64,000 bases of DNA, from NCBI RefSeq assembly GCF_900116045.1, contig NZ_LT630450.1:997001-1061000 (forward strand), given 5' to 3'. Under the pieces are notes generated by a model. It did not search any database. It had not been told where the DNA came from and worked only from the letters and a program-made list of their open reading frames with translations. The position numbers and the translations under genes were made by a program. The DNA is from Desulfovibrio piger. GTDB taxonomy: Bacteria; Desulfobacterota; Desulfovibrionia; Desulfovibrionales; Desulfovibrionaceae. Shown piece by piece: positions 9,646-18,607 of this stretch (positions within the stretch are counted from its first letter, which is position 1; the number at the start of each line of letters is the position of its first letter).

Positions 9646-10713
9646 GTGATTTTTCTGTCATTTCACAAAAGCCCCTGCAACGCTCACCATGCGTCATGGA
9701 ACGTCAAGGCAGGAGAGTCGCCTGCCTCCGCACACAGGCCGCTCCCCTTCCCCTCCCATTTTCCCCTCGTCGTCTCCGCCAGCCGCGCCACGGACATCCC
9801 CGCCTTCCACGGGGAATGGTTCATGGCCCGGCTGCGGGCGGGCTTTTGCCGTCGGCGCAATCCCTTCAACAGCCGGCAGGAGAGCCTCATCTCCTTTGCC
9901 CGCACACGCGTCTTCGTCTTCTGGAGCAAGCACCCCGCGCCCTTCCTGCCGCATCTGGCGGAGATCGCGGCCACAGGGCGGCAATTCTACTTCCAGTACA
10001 CCCTCAATGCCTACGAGGCCGAGGGGCTGGAGCCCGGCCTGCCCTCCTTGTGCCGTCGTCTGGAGACGTTCAAGCGGCTGGCGGACACCATCGGCCCGCA
10101 GCGGGTCATCTGGCGTTGCGATCCCCTCATCGTGGGCGGCCGTCTGAGCACGGGTTCCCTGCTGGAACGTATCGACCGGCTGGGGCGGGAGCTTTCCCCC
10201 TATACGGAAAAACTCGTCTTCAGCTTCGTGGACATGTACCGCAAGACCGCCGCTGCCCTGCGCAGGCTCGATCCGGCCTGCCGCGCGCCCACGACGGACG
10301 AGATGCGGGAGCTGGCCCGGGGCATCGCGGCCCTCAACACCGGCTGGCCGCACCGGCTGGAGCTGGCCACCTGCGCCGAAGGCATCGACCTGGGTGCCCT
10401 GGGCATCCACAAAAACAAATGTATCGACGATGCCCTCATCCGCCGCCTGTGCCCGCAGGATGCGCTGGTGCAGACGGAGCTCACGCCCCGCCGGCAGCTT
10501 TCCCTCCTGCCCGGCAGGGAGGCCGCCACCGCTCCCAGGGATGCGGGCCAGCGCACGGCCTGCGGCTGCATCCCCAGCAAGGACATCGGCGCGTACGACA
10601 GCTGCCCCCACTTCTGCGTCTATTGCTACGCCAACCGCTCGGAACAGGCGGTGCGTGCCAACCTGCAACGCTGCCGCCGGCAGCCCGATGCACGGGAATG
10701 CCTGCTGCCCTAG
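9646..10713 (+). CDS. DUF1848 family protein
   Basis: About 355 residues of the DUF1848 family, whose function is unknown. Visible family traits are the N-terminal VVSASRATDIPAFH, the VFWSKHPAPF motif, RCDPLI, and a C-terminal Cys-rich block (ACGCIPSKDIG, then CPHFCVYCYANRS), which resembles a small Fe-S or radical-SAM-like Cys motif. The start is uncertain: the frame opens with GTG at 9646, six bases after the hsdR stop, and GGGAGG (9641-9646) abuts it, so a slightly later non-ATG start is possible. It follows hsdR closely and is probably transcribed with it; whether it belongs to the defence locus is unknown. Confidence 0.75.
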   Translation: MIFLSFHKSPCNAHHASWNVKAGESPASAHRPLPFPSHFPLVVSASRATDIPAFHGEWFMARLRAGFCRRRNPFNSRQESLISFARTRVFVFWSKHPAPFLPHLAEIAATGRQFYFQYTLNAYEAEGLEPGLPSLCRRLETFKRLADTIGPQRVIWRCDPLIVGGRLSTGSLLERIDRLGRELSPYTEKLVFSFVDMYRKTAAALRRLDPACRAPTTDEMRELARGIAALNTGWPHRLELATCAEGIDLGALGIHKNKCIDDALIRRLCPQDALVQTELTPRRQLSLLPGREAATAPRDAGQRTACGCIPSKDIGAYDSCPHFCVYCYANRSEQAVRANLQRCRRQPDARECLLP

Positions 10714-10775
10714 ACGGCATGCGCCGCGGGGCCGGGGGCATCCACCTGCCGTCAACAAGTTTTATGGCATATTTA

Positions 10776-10791
10776 TTTAGTATAAACTAAA
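10776..10791. promoter_or_regulatory. AT-rich palindrome upstream of tetR-like gene
   Basis: TTTAGT (10776-10781) and ACTAAA (10786-10791) form an inverted repeat around a TATAAA-like -10 string in a short AT-rich island. Position and symmetry suit an operator, possibly autoregulatory for the TetR gene starting at 10894. This is inference from symmetry only. Confidence 0.35.
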
Positions 10792-10893
10792 AAATATTTT
10801 CTCCCCATCCCTTGCCGTGTTCGGAAAGAGCATTTGAAATTTTTTGCCCCCTGGCCTACACATCATCACAGACCACCAAGCAAAGGAATGCCC

Positions 10894-11535
10894 ATGCCGA
10901 CGAACCGTCCCCCTGATGCCGCAGCACGCGGCAAAGGCCGCCCGCGCGCCTTCGACCGCGATCTGGCCCTGCACCGGGCCCTGGAGGTCTTCTGGCGGCA
11001 GGGCTACGCCCCGGCCTCGGTGGCATCCCTGTGCAAGGCCATGAAGATCAATCCGCCCAGCCTGTACGCCACCTTCGGCAACAAGGCCACGCTCTTCCTG
11101 GAGGCCCTGCGCCATTACGAGCAGACCTACTGGGATGCCCCGGCCCGGCGCTTTCTGGCCGCCCCCGACATCTATGCGGCGGTCGGGGATTTTTTCCAGG
11201 AAGCCGCGCAGATCCTGCTTTCGCCGGAAACGCCCTGCGGCTGCATGGTGGTCCTGGCGGCCGTCAACATCGCGGCGGACGAAAAAGAGATCATCGAGAC
11301 CGTCCGCCAGCTCCGGCTGGCCACCAAGCAGATGTTCGCCCAAAGACTCCGCCGGGCCATACAGGACAGACAGATCCCCCCGGATACCGATGTCCCGGCC
11401 CTGGCCGGTGCCCTGAACACCCTGCTCGAAGGCCTGTCCCTGCAGGCCCGGGACGGGCTCTTCCAGTCCGAGCTCAAAGCCATCGCGGCCCACGCCGTCC
11501 GCATGCTGCCCCCGCGCCTCCCGCAGGCCGGCTAG
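10894..11535 (+). CDS. TetR/AcrR family transcriptional regulator
   Basis: 213-residue one-component repressor. The N-terminal helix-turn-helix is clear: GRPRAFDRDLALHRALEVFW, then SVASLCKAMKINPPSLYATF and GNKATLFLEAL, the canonical TetR recognition helix arrangement. The C-terminal part (about residues 75-205) is helical and resembles the TetR_C domain of AcrR-like members; the ligand is unknown. ATG at 10894 is preferred over ATG at 10888 because AAAGGA (10882-10887) is then correctly spaced. A following flavodoxin-like reductase is a plausible target, but it has its own promoter-like sequence. TetR family certain, target unknown. Confidence 0.85.
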   Translation: MPTNRPPDAAARGKGRPRAFDRDLALHRALEVFWRQGYAPASVASLCKAMKINPPSLYATFGNKATLFLEALRHYEQTYWDAPARRFLAAPDIYAAVGDFFQEAAQILLSPETPCGCMVVLAAVNIAADEKEIIETVRQLRLATKQMFAQRLRRAIQDRQIPPDTDVPALAGALNTLLEGLSLQARDGLFQSELKAIAAHAVRMLPPRLPQAG

Positions 11536-11634
11536 GCCGCTCCCTCCCCCTGCGCTCCCGCGCTGTCCGCCCTCCTTTGCGCTTCATGCGTTCTCCTGAC
11601 GCGCCATCCGCGCGCACACGGCGTCACCAAGGTG

Positions 11635-11662
11635 TTGACATTTTCTTAACAATTATTACAAA
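11635..11662 (+). promoter_or_regulatory. Predicted sigma-70 promoter upstream of FMN reductase
   Basis: Consensus -35 TTGACA (11635-11640), 16-base AT-rich spacer, then TACAAA (11657-11662). It lies in a sharply AT-rich island inside GC-rich DNA, upstream of the small ORF at 11719 and the reductase gene at 11871. Confidence 0.5.
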
Positions 11663-11718
11663 AATATCCATGCGGATACGGTCAAAGACCGTCCATCCGC
11701 CTGAAGAAGAGGAAACAC

Positions 11719-11874
11719 ATGACCGGCCCTTCCCCCGCAGCCCCCTGGAGACGACACCGCCCCGGGAAGGCTGCAGGAGACACGGTCCGGCCTGTCCCGG
11801 CAGGATGCGCGCAGCACCCGGCCTCCAGCACAATCACCGTGCCGCGTATGACGGCACAGGAGGAACCATCATGA
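11719..11874 (+). CDS. Small ORF (51 aa) translationally coupled to reductase
   Basis: The ATG at 11719 follows a good ribosome-binding site (AGAGGA), and the frame ends in a TGA (11872-11874) overlapping the ATG of the next gene as ATGA. The product (MTGPSPAAPWRRHRPG... ) is rich in Pro, Arg and Ala and matches no family I recognise; it may be a leader peptide, a decayed remnant or chance. The main support is the placement between a promoter and an ATGA overlap. Confidence 0.35.
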   Translation: MTGPSPAAPWRRHRPGKAAGDTVRPVPAGCAQHPASSTITVPRMTAQEEPS

Positions 11875-12425
11875 GCAAGAAGATCCTCATCCTCAACGGC
11901 AGTCCCCGCAGCAAGGGCAATACGGCCATGCTGTGCGATGCTTTCAGCGCCGGGGCCCGGAGCGCGGGCCATCAGGTGACCCGCTTCGACCTGCACAAGC
12001 TGGACATCCACGGCTGTCTGGGCTGTGTGAAGGGCGGCAAGGACCCCGCAAGCCCCTGCGTGCAGAAGGACGACATGGGGCTCATCTATCCCGTCTACCG
12101 GGAGGCCGACCTCGTCGTGCTGGCATCGCCCATGTACTACTGGGGGTTTTCCGGCCAGCTGAAAACGGCCTTCGACCGCCTTTTCGCCGTGGCCGAATGC
12201 TTCCCCGGCTATGCCAATCCGCACAAAGAGTGCGCGCTCGTCATGGCGGCCGAGGGTGACAGCGCGGACAACTGGAAGCCCGTGCTGGACTATTACCACG
12301 CGCTCCTGGGCTTCCTCGGCTGGAAGGACCGCGGGCAGGTCCTGGCCGGGGGCGTGTTCGAAGCCGGTGCCGTGGCCGGGCAGCCTGTTCTGGACCAGGC
12401 GTTCCGCTTCGGCGCCTCGCTGTAG
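11871..12425 (+). CDS. NAD(P)H-dependent FMN reductase / flavodoxin-fold protein
   Basis: 184-residue flavodoxin-like protein. The FMN phosphate loop LNGSPRSKGNTAML is at residues 8-21, followed by GCLGCVKGGKDPASPC, a Cys pattern typical of iron-sulfur flavoprotein and NADPH-FMN-reductase relatives, then ASPMYYWGFSGQLKTAFDR, which shapes the flavin pocket. AGGAGG stands correctly before the ATG. The family reduces FMN, quinones or nitro compounds, or acts as electron carrier; the substrate is not evident. A strong hairpin follows at 12453-12483. Confidence 0.85.
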   Translation: MSKKILILNGSPRSKGNTAMLCDAFSAGARSAGHQVTRFDLHKLDIHGCLGCVKGGKDPASPCVQKDDMGLIYPVYREADLVVLASPMYYWGFSGQLKTAFDRLFAVAECFPGYANPHKECALVMAAEGDSADNWKPVLDYYHALLGFLGWKDRGQVLAGGVFEAGAVAGQPVLDQAFRFGASL

Positions 12426-12452
12426 GCCTGTCCCAGGCATGTCCCGTTTTTT

Positions 12453-12483
12453 CCGTGACGCCGTACCCGCTGCGGCGTCACGG
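12453..12483 (+). terminator. Terminator hairpin after FMN reductase
   Basis: Perfect 11-bp stem (CCGTGACGCCG at 12453-12463, CGGCGTCACGG at 12473-12483) with a 9-base loop, followed by CTCTTTA. It separates the reductase gene from the cobamide operon. Confidence 0.6.
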
Positions 12484-12637
12484 CTCTTTATACGGCCCTG
12501 CGTTCCCCCGCGTGTTTGCGCCAGGCAAGATGCCCCTCCGCAAGCGTCTCCGGCCTATGGCGGAAGGCATCCTCCCCCCCTCTTGCGCAGCACGCCGATT
12601 TTCTGCATTCTGGTCACGTTTTGCCCGACCTTTCTGA

Positions 12638-12651
12638 CTGCTGTTCAGCAG
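12638..12651 (+). promoter_or_regulatory. Small hairpin overlapping the cbiC ribosome-binding region
   Basis: CTGCTG (12638-12643) and CAGCAG (12646-12651) are self-complementary, and the 3' arm overlaps the AGCAGGA that serves as Shine-Dalgarno of cbiC (ATG 12661). It could limit translation of the first gene. The rest of the leader 12484-12660 shows no recognisable cobalamin riboswitch or B12 box. Confidence 0.3.
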
Positions 12652-12660
12652 GATGCCCCC

Positions 12661-13305
12661 ATGAAAACGATTCGCTGGAACATGAGCCCCGCAGAGATCG
12701 AGCAGGAGAGCTTCCGCCGCATCGAGGCCGAATGCGACCTGCACCATACCCTGTCCGCCCCGCACTGGCGCGTGGCACGCCGCCTTATCCACACCACGGC
12801 GGACATGCACATCGCGGATACCCTTGTCTTCCGTCATGATCCGGTGGCTGCCGGACTGGCCGCCCTGCGCCGCAAGGCCCCCATCTTCTGCGATTCCCGG
12901 ATGCTGCGCTCCGGCCTGTCCCTGCCCAGGCTGCGCACGCTCCATCCGGGCTACGGCCCTGAAGACCTGCATTGCTACATCACGGATCCCGATGTGGTGG
13001 AACGGGCCCGCGCCGAAGGGCATACCCGCGCCCTGTGCAGCGCCGAAAAAGCCCGCCCCCTGCTGGACGGCGGCATCGTGCTCATCGGCAACGCGCCGCT
13101 GGCCCTGGCCCGCATCGCCCGCTATATCCTCGAAGAAGGCGTCCGCCCGGCCCTGGTGGTGGGCATGCCCGTGGGCTTCGTCAACGTGGTGGAATCCAAA
13201 GAGCTCCTGGCCTGCTGCCCTGTGCCCCAGATCGTGCTGGAAGGCCGTCGCGGCGGCAGCGCCCTGGCCGTCACCACCCTGCACGCCGTCATGGAGAGCG
13301 CCTAG
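12661..13305 (+). CDS. cbiC: Cobalt-precorrin-8 methylmutase
   Basis: CbiC/CobH moves a methyl group from C11 to C12 of (cobalt-)precorrin-8 to give cobyrinic acid. The 214-residue product, of usual length, has the signature RLIHTTADMHIADTL with the catalytic His at position 44, and the conserved PIFCDSRMLRSGL, LIGNAPLAL and GMPVGFVNVVESKE blocks of the family. The frame is open far upstream, but ATG 12661 gives the standard N-terminus (MSPAEIEQESFRRIE). It is the first gene of a tight operon; cbiD follows after 6 bases. Confidence 0.95.
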   Translation: MKTIRWNMSPAEIEQESFRRIEAECDLHHTLSAPHWRVARRLIHTTADMHIADTLVFRHDPVAAGLAALRRKAPIFCDSRMLRSGLSLPRLRTLHPGYGPEDLHCYITDPDVVERARAEGHTRALCSAEKARPLLDGGIVLIGNAPLALARIARYILEEGVRPALVVGMPVGFVNVVESKELLACCPVPQIVLEGRRGGSALAVTTLHAVMESA

Positions 13306-13311
13306 ACCGTC

Positions 13312-14556
13312 ATGGGCCGCACAAAGCATTCATCCCTGCGCTGGGGCTATTCCACCGGCGCCTGCGCGGCCGCGCTGGCCGTGGCCTGCTGGCAGTCCCT
13401 GCGGACGGGCACGCCGCCGGCCGTGGTGCCCGTGCTGTTCGGCGACGGCAGGGAACGCCTCCTGCCCCTGCGTCCGCCCGCTCCGGGCCGCATGGCCGAG
13501 ATGGTCAAGGACGGCGGCGACGATCCCGACTGCACGCACGGCGCGGTGCTCTTTGCCCGGCTTGCCGCCTGCGCGCCCGCCGATGCCCGGCCGGAGGACC
13601 ATCGCCTTGACGTGGGGGCGGCCGTGCTCATCCTGCGCGCCGTGGAAGGTATCGGCATCTGTACCCGGCAAGGGCTGGACTGCCCGCCCGGCAAATGGGC
13701 CGTCACCGGCGGTCCCCGGCGCCTGCTGGCCGAAAACCTGGCCCGCGCGGGCCTGGCTGGCGGCTGCTGGCTGCTGGAACTGGGCGTGGAGAACGGCGCG
13801 GCACTGGCCCGCCATACCCTCAATCCCCGGCTGGGCGTGGAAGGCGGCATCTCCATCCTGGGCAGTACGGGGCTGGTGCGGCCCTACAGCCACGCCGCCT
13901 ATGTGGAGACCGTGCGCCTGTGCGTCCGGGCCCGGCAGCGCAGCGGCGGCCGCGGGATGGTCTTCTGCACCGGCGGGCGCACCCAGGCGGGAGCCCGGCG
14001 CCGGCTGCCCCGCTGGCCGGAAAGCGCCTTCGTCTGCATCGGGGACTTCATCGCCGACAGTCTGGGCATCGCCGCCCGCCACCGGATGCAGGAGGTGGTC
14101 GTGGCCTGCATGGCGGGCAAGCTCTGCAAATATGCCGCGGGCTTCGCCAATACCCACGCCCACCAGGTGGAACAGGACATGGCCCTGCTGCGCCGGCAGG
14201 TACGGGCCTGCCTGCCCGGAGAGACCGCCCTGCACGAGGCCCTGCGCCACAGCGCCTCCGTGCGCGAGGCCCTGCTCTCCATCCCCGAAGCCGGGCGCCG
14301 GCCTGTGCTGCACGGGCTGGCCCGGGCGGCCCTGGAACATTTTTCCCGCCGGGCTCCCGGCGTTGCCTCCCTGCTCCTGCTGGTCTTCGATTTTGACGGT
14401 ACCTTCCTGTTCGAGGAACGCCTGCTGTGCGCTCCCGGCACGATGGCGGCCCCCCTGCCGCCCCCGGACGACGGCACGGACGACAGCCCGCAGGACATGT
14501 CTCCTGACGGACAGGCCCCGGATATCGGCCTGCGCTATTTCATCGACAGGCCCTGA
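13312..14556 (+). CDS. cbiD: Cobalt-precorrin-5B C1-methyltransferase
   Basis: CbiD methylates C1 in the anaerobic (early cobalt insertion) cobalamin pathway. The 414-residue product begins with the family hallmark RWGYSTGACAAALA and carries the later GNFIADSLG-like segment IGDFIADSLGIAAR and VACMAGKLCKYAAGFANTH. Presence of cbiD marks the anaerobic route. It is longer than usual because of an extra acidic, Pro-rich C-terminal tail (about residues 375-414). Six bases separate it from cbiC. Confidence 0.93.
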   Translation: MGRTKHSSLRWGYSTGACAAALAVACWQSLRTGTPPAVVPVLFGDGRERLLPLRPPAPGRMAEMVKDGGDDPDCTHGAVLFARLAACAPADARPEDHRLDVGAAVLILRAVEGIGICTRQGLDCPPGKWAVTGGPRRLLAENLARAGLAGGCWLLELGVENGAALARHTLNPRLGVEGGISILGSTGLVRPYSHAAYVETVRLCVRARQRSGGRGMVFCTGGRTQAGARRRLPRWPESAFVCIGDFIADSLGIAARHRMQEVVVACMAGKLCKYAAGFANTHAHQVEQDMALLRRQVRACLPGETALHEALRHSASVREALLSIPEAGRRPVLHGLARAALEHFSRRAPGVASLLLLVFDFDGTFLFEERLLCAPGTMAAPLPPPDDGTDDSPQDMSPDGQAPDIGLRYFIDRP

Positions 14557-14600
14557 CCGCCCGGCGGCCGGGGTCCTTACCCCTCCCTGTGAGTTTGCCC

Positions 14601-16631
14601 ATGAACATGCCCATTGTGGAAATCGTCGGCGCCGGTCCCGGTGCGGAAGACCTCATCACCGTGCGCGGCCTGCGGGCCCTGCAGCAAGCCGATCTGGTGG
14701 TCCATGCCGGGTCGCTGGTGGCCCCGGCCCTGCTGCGCCACTGCCGCCCGGACTGCCTTTGCCGGGACAGCGCCTCCATGGATCTGGCGGAACAGGTGGC
14801 CGTCATGAGCGAGGCCGCGCTGGCGGGCAAGCGCGTGGTGCGCCTGCACACCGGCGATCCCGCCCTCTACGGCGCCATCGACGAGCAGATCCGGGCACTG
14901 GCCGAGCGGGGCATCACCGTCCGCATCACCCCCGGCGTGAGCAGCGTGTTCGCCGCGGCCGCCGCCCTGGGCTGCGAGCTGACCGGCCCGGAAACGGCCC
15001 AGAGCGTGGTCCTGACCCGTACGCCCGGCCGCACGCCCATGCCCGCGGGCGAGCAGGCCGCCGCCTTTGCCCGCACAGGGGCCACGCTGGTCTTTTTCCT
15101 CAGCACGGGCAAGGTGGCCGGTCTGATGGCGGAATTGCAGGATGCGGGCGGTCTTGCGCCGGATACGCCCGCCGCGGCCGTCTATCGTGCCTCCTGGCCT
15201 GACGAGCAGGTCGTGCGCGGCACGGTGGCCGATCTGGCCCGCAAGGTGGACGATGCGGGCTTCCGGCGGCAGGCCCTTATCCTGGTGGGCCGGGCCCTGG
15301 CCGCCCCGAAAGCCGTCTCGCGCCTGTACGACGGCGCTTTTTCCCACGGCTACCGCAACAACCTGCCCGACGAGGCCTTCCACGGCACCTGCGCCCTGTA
15401 CGCCGCCAGCCCGGCGGGACTGGCCCAGGCGCGCACGCTGGCCGCCGCGCTGGCCCAGGGCGGCGCCCCCGCTCCCGTGATCTTCGCCTCATGCCCGGCC
15501 GATGACCGGCAGCCCGCCCCCCAGCCTGTGGCCGGCATGGCCGCTGCCCTGGCCGGAGCCCTGCCCCGCTTCGATGCGCACATCATCCTGGGCACGCCCC
15601 GGCAGGTCCTGCCCCTGCTGCCTGCCGCCGCCGGGGACGCTGTCGTCATCTGCTGCGCCGAGAGCGGCCGCCATGCCGTCTGCCTGCTGGACGGCCCGCA
15701 TCATGCCGGGGACCGGCTGACCCGGCGTGTGGCCCGCATCACCGGCGGGCTGGCCATCACCGGCCCGGCGGAAGCGGAGCATGCAAGCGGCACGCCTGAT
15801 GCGGCCTCTCCGGCAGCTGCCACGGCGCCAGCAGCCTCTTCGCCCCGGCGCGGCGAGGTGCTCGTGGTAGGCCTGGGCTCCGGCGATCCCGCCCAGCTCA
15901 CGCCCGAAGTGGACGCGGCCCTGCGCCGCTGCGACACCGTGGCCGGATACAGCAGATATGTGGATTTCATCCGCGACCGCATCCGCGGCAAACGGCTCAT
16001 CGAGACCGGCATGAAGGGCGAGGTGGAACGCTGCCGCGACGCCCTGGCCGCTGCCGCTGCCGGGGCCACGGTCTGCATGGTCTGCTCCGGTGACCCGGGC
16101 ATCCTGGCCATGGCCGGGCTGCTGTTCGAGCTGCGCGCCCGCGAGCAGGCCTTCAGCGCCCTGCCCATCCGGGTGCTGCCCGGCATCACGGCGGCCAGCA
16201 CGGCCGCCGCCGCGCTGGGGGCCCCCCTGCAGAACGGTTTTTCGCTGGTCAGCCTTTCCGACCTTCTGGTGCCCGCTGACGAGGTGCGCCGCAACCTGCG
16301 GGCCGTGGCGCAGTCGGCCCTGCCCGTGACCCTTTACAATCCTGCCGGGCGCAAGCGCCGCCGGCTGCTGGCCGAGGCCCTGGAGATCTTCCGCGAAGCG
16401 CGTGGCGGCGACATCCTCTGCGCCTTCGTGCGCCATGCCGGCCGCCCGGAAGAGACGCGCTGGATCGGCCGTCTGGCCGACCTGCCCGCCGATGACGTGG
16501 ACATGTCCACGCTGGTGCTCATCGGCAGCGCACGCACGGTCACGGATCAGGGCGCACTGTTCGAGGCCCGCGGCTATGCGGAAAAATATCTGGACAAGGA
16601 CGCGCCCGCGTCCGCCGCGGACGGTCGCTGA
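14601..16631 (+). CDS. cbiF-cbiH: Fusion: precorrin-4 C11-methyltransferase (CbiF) / CbiG N-terminal-like / C17-methyltransferase (CbiH)
   Basis: 676 residues from ATG 14601; an in-frame GTG at 14589 is an alternative, and neither has a clear ribosome-binding site. Residues 1-255 are CbiF/CobM ([45 protein letters not shown]). Residues about 265-390 resemble the N-terminal domain of CbiG ([52 protein letters not shown], corresponding to the family's lactone-opening N domain). An Ala-rich linker follows, and residues about 417-660 are CbiH/CobJ ([58 protein letters not shown]). The C-terminal CbiG domain is not visible. The stop overlaps the cbiA start (TGATG). Confidence 0.85.
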   Translation: MNMPIVEIVGAGPGAEDLITVRGLRALQQADLVVHAGSLVAPALLRHCRPDCLCRDSASMDLAEQVAVMSEAALAGKRVVRLHTGDPALYGAIDEQIRALAERGITVRITPGVSSVFAAAAALGCELTGPETAQSVVLTRTPGRTPMPAGEQAAAFARTGATLVFFLSTGKVAGLMAELQDAGGLAPDTPAAAVYRASWPDEQVVRGTVADLARKVDDAGFRRQALILVGRALAAPKAVSRLYDGAFSHGYRNNLPDEAFHGTCALYAASPAGLAQARTLAAALAQGGAPAPVIFASCPADDRQPAPQPVAGMAAALAGALPRFDAHIILGTPRQVLPLLPAAAGDAVVICCAESGRHAVCLLDGPHHAGDRLTRRVARITGGLAITGPAEAEHASGTPDAASPAAATAPAASSPRRGEVLVVGLGSGDPAQLTPEVDAALRRCDTVAGYSRYVDFIRDRIRGKRLIETGMKGEVERCRDALAAAAAGATVCMVCSGDPGILAMAGLLFELRAREQAFSALPIRVLPGITAASTAAAALGAPLQNGFSLVSLSDLLVPADEVRRNLRAVAQSALPVTLYNPAGRKRRRLLAEALEIFREARGGDILCAFVRHAGRPEETRWIGRLADLPADDVDMSTLVLIGSARTVTDQGALFEARGYAEKYLDKDAPASAADGR

Positions 16632-18607
16632 TGCGGGACTTCCATGCCTTTTGTCTGGCCGCTCCCCGTTCCGGCGAGGGCAAGACCGCCGTGGCCGTGG
16701 CCCTGATGCGGGCCCTTGCCCGCCGGGGCCTTGCCGTGCAGGGCTGCAAATGCGGGCCGGATTACATCGACCCCACCTTCCATGCCCTGGCCACCGGCCG
16801 CCCGGCCTGCAATCTGGATACCTGGATGATGGGCGAGGCCGGTGTGCGCGCCCAGTGGCGGGCCGCCGTGCGGGGAGCCGATGCCGCTGTCTGCGAGGGC
16901 GTCATGGGCCTGCTGGACGGCCGCTCCCCGGACGATCTTTCCGGCAGCACGCTGGATTGCGCCCGTGTGCTGCATCTGCCCGTGCTGCTGGTGGTCAGCG
17001 TGCGGGGCATGGCCGCCTCCCTGACGGCGCTGGTGGAAGGTTTCCGCCAACAGGCGGCGCGTCATGGCGTCCGGCTGGCGGGCGTCATCGCCAACAATGC
17101 CGGCAGCCCGCGCCATGCGGATATTCTGCGTCAGGCGCTGGAAAAGGCCGGGCTGCCGCCCCTGCTGGGCGCCCTGCCCCGCCACGAGGCCTGCCGTATC
17201 CCCGAACGGCAGCTGGGCCTGCTGCCCGCCGCTGAAAGCCATTGCGATACGGCGTGGACGGACCGCCTGGCGGAACTGGCGGAAAACCATATGGATCTGG
17301 ACCGCCTGCTGGCCCTGACGCGCCGGCCCCGGCCTTCAGAGGCCCCCCTGCCCGCCCCCGGGCAACGGCACCGGCGCCTGGCTGTGGCCCGGGACGAGGC
17401 CTTTTGCTTTTATTACCGCGCCAACGAGGACGCCCTGCGCGCCCGCGGCTGGGAACTGGTCCCCTTCTCGCCCCTGCGGGATACGGCCCTGCCGCCGCAG
17501 ACGGATGCCCTGTATCTGGGCGGCGGCTACCCGGAGGCCTTTGCCGCCCGGCTGTCCGCCAATACGGCCATGCGCACCGCCATCAGGGATTTCGCTGCCG
17601 CTGGCGGCGAGATCTACGCCGAGTGCGGCGGCTACATGTATCTGTGTTCCGGTCTGGAGGCCGCCGCCGAAGGTCACGGTCTGGACGGCGAGCGCCGTGT
17701 CTGGCCCATGTGCGGCGTGCTGGAGGCCACGGCCCGTATGGGGCGGGGCCTGCGCTCGCTGGGCTACCGCGATGTCCGCTTCACGGGGGGCGCGCCCCTG
17801 GGCCTGCCCCTGGAGACCTGCCGGGGCCACGAGTTCCACTGGTCGCACATCGAGCCGCACCGGCCTTACGCCCCCCTCTATGACGTCACGGACCGTACGG
17901 GCACCCGCCCCGAAGGGGTGCATCACGGCAATGTGCGGGCGGGCTATGTGCATCTTTACTGGGGCGGCCTGGCCGATGCGGCCGCTGACGGGAAGACGGA
18001 GGCGGCCCCTGCCGCTCCGGCCCCCCCCAGGACCGCCGGACAGGTCATCCTGCTCAACGGCCCCTCCAGCGCGGGCAAGAGCACCCTGGCCCGCGCCCTG
18101 CAGGAAAAGCTGCTGGCCGACCACGGCCGTCACAGCATCATCCTGTCCATGGACGACCTGCTGCGGGCCTGCCCCGGCCGTCCGGGGGCCCTGCTGCAGG
18201 GGCTGGCCGCCACGGGCCTGCCCCTGACCGCCATCCTGCACGCGGCCACGGCCGAGGCCGCGCATGCCGGGGCATGGGTCATCGTGGACCATGTGCTGGG
18301 TGAGCGCCCGGACTGGATAACCGACCTGTGGCAGCGCCTGCGGGGCATCCCCGTCCTGCCCGTGCAGGTCTGCTGCGAGCTGGCCGAACTGGAGCGCCGG
18401 GAAAAAAGCCGTACCGACCGCGCGCCGGACTGGCCCCATGCCGCCCGGCAGGCGCGGGACATCCACACGCCCCTGCCCGGTGAGCTGCGTGTGGATACCA
18501 GCCGCACCAGCCCGGAACACTGCGCGGCCCGCATCCTTTCCGTCCTTGCCCTTCACGGCAAGGCCATGCCCTCACCGACCCTTGAGGAGGATCCCCATGA
18601 AGCCTGA
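16631..18607 (+). CDS. cbiA: Cobyrinate a,c-diamide synthase fused to chloramphenicol-phosphotransferase-like kinase domain
   Basis: 658 residues. Residues 1-455 are CbiA, which amidates the a and c side chains with glutamine and [43 protein letters not shown], and a class I amidotransferase part with [25 protein letters not shown] (nucleophile Cys332) and GYVHLYWGG. After a short Ala/Pro linker, residues about 470-650 are an unrelated P-loop kinase: [80 protein letters not shown]. These are the hallmarks of the chloramphenicol-phosphotransferase-like (CPT) family. Normal CbiA ends at the linker, so this is a true fusion. The last 11 bases overlap the next gene. Confidence 0.9.
   Translation: MRDFHAFCLAAPRSGEGKTAVAVALMRALARRGLAVQGCKCGPDYIDPTFHALATGRPACNLDTWMMGEAGVRAQWRAAVRGADAAVCEGVMGLLDGRSPDDLSGSTLDCARVLHLPVLLVVSVRGMAASLTALVEGFRQQAARHGVRLAGVIANNAGSPRHADILRQALEKAGLPPLLGALPRHEACRIPERQLGLLPAAESHCDTAWTDRLAELAENHMDLDRLLALTRRPRPSEAPLPAPGQRHRRLAVARDEAFCFYYRANEDALRARGWELVPFSPLRDTALPPQTDALYLGGGYPEAFAARLSANTAMRTAIRDFAAAGGEIYAECGGYMYLCSGLEAAAEGHGLDGERRVWPMCGVLEATARMGRGLRSLGYRDVRFTGGAPLGLPLETCRGHEFHWSHIEPHRPYAPLYDVTDRTGTRPEGVHHGNVRAGYVHLYWGGLADAAADGKTEAAPAAPAPPRTAGQVILLNGPSSAGKSTLARALQEKLLADHGRHSIILSMDDLLRACPGRPGALLQGLAATGLPLTAILHAATAEAAHAGAWVIVDHVLGERPDWITDLWQRLRGIPVLPVQVCCELAELERREKSRTDRAPDWPHAARQARDIHTPLPGELRVDTSRTSPEHCAARILSVLALHGKAMPSPTLEEDPHEA

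Noticed and set aside
12484..12660. Cobalamin riboswitch upstream of cbiC
   Set aside because: No B12 box or conserved core could be found in the leader; only a small hairpin at the ribosome-binding site.
18036..18600. Interpretation of the CbiA C-terminal kinase as an antibiotic-resistance gene
   Set aside because: The family name comes from a Streptomyces enzyme; most CPT-like proteins are not resistance factors, and the domain is fused in a cobamide operon.
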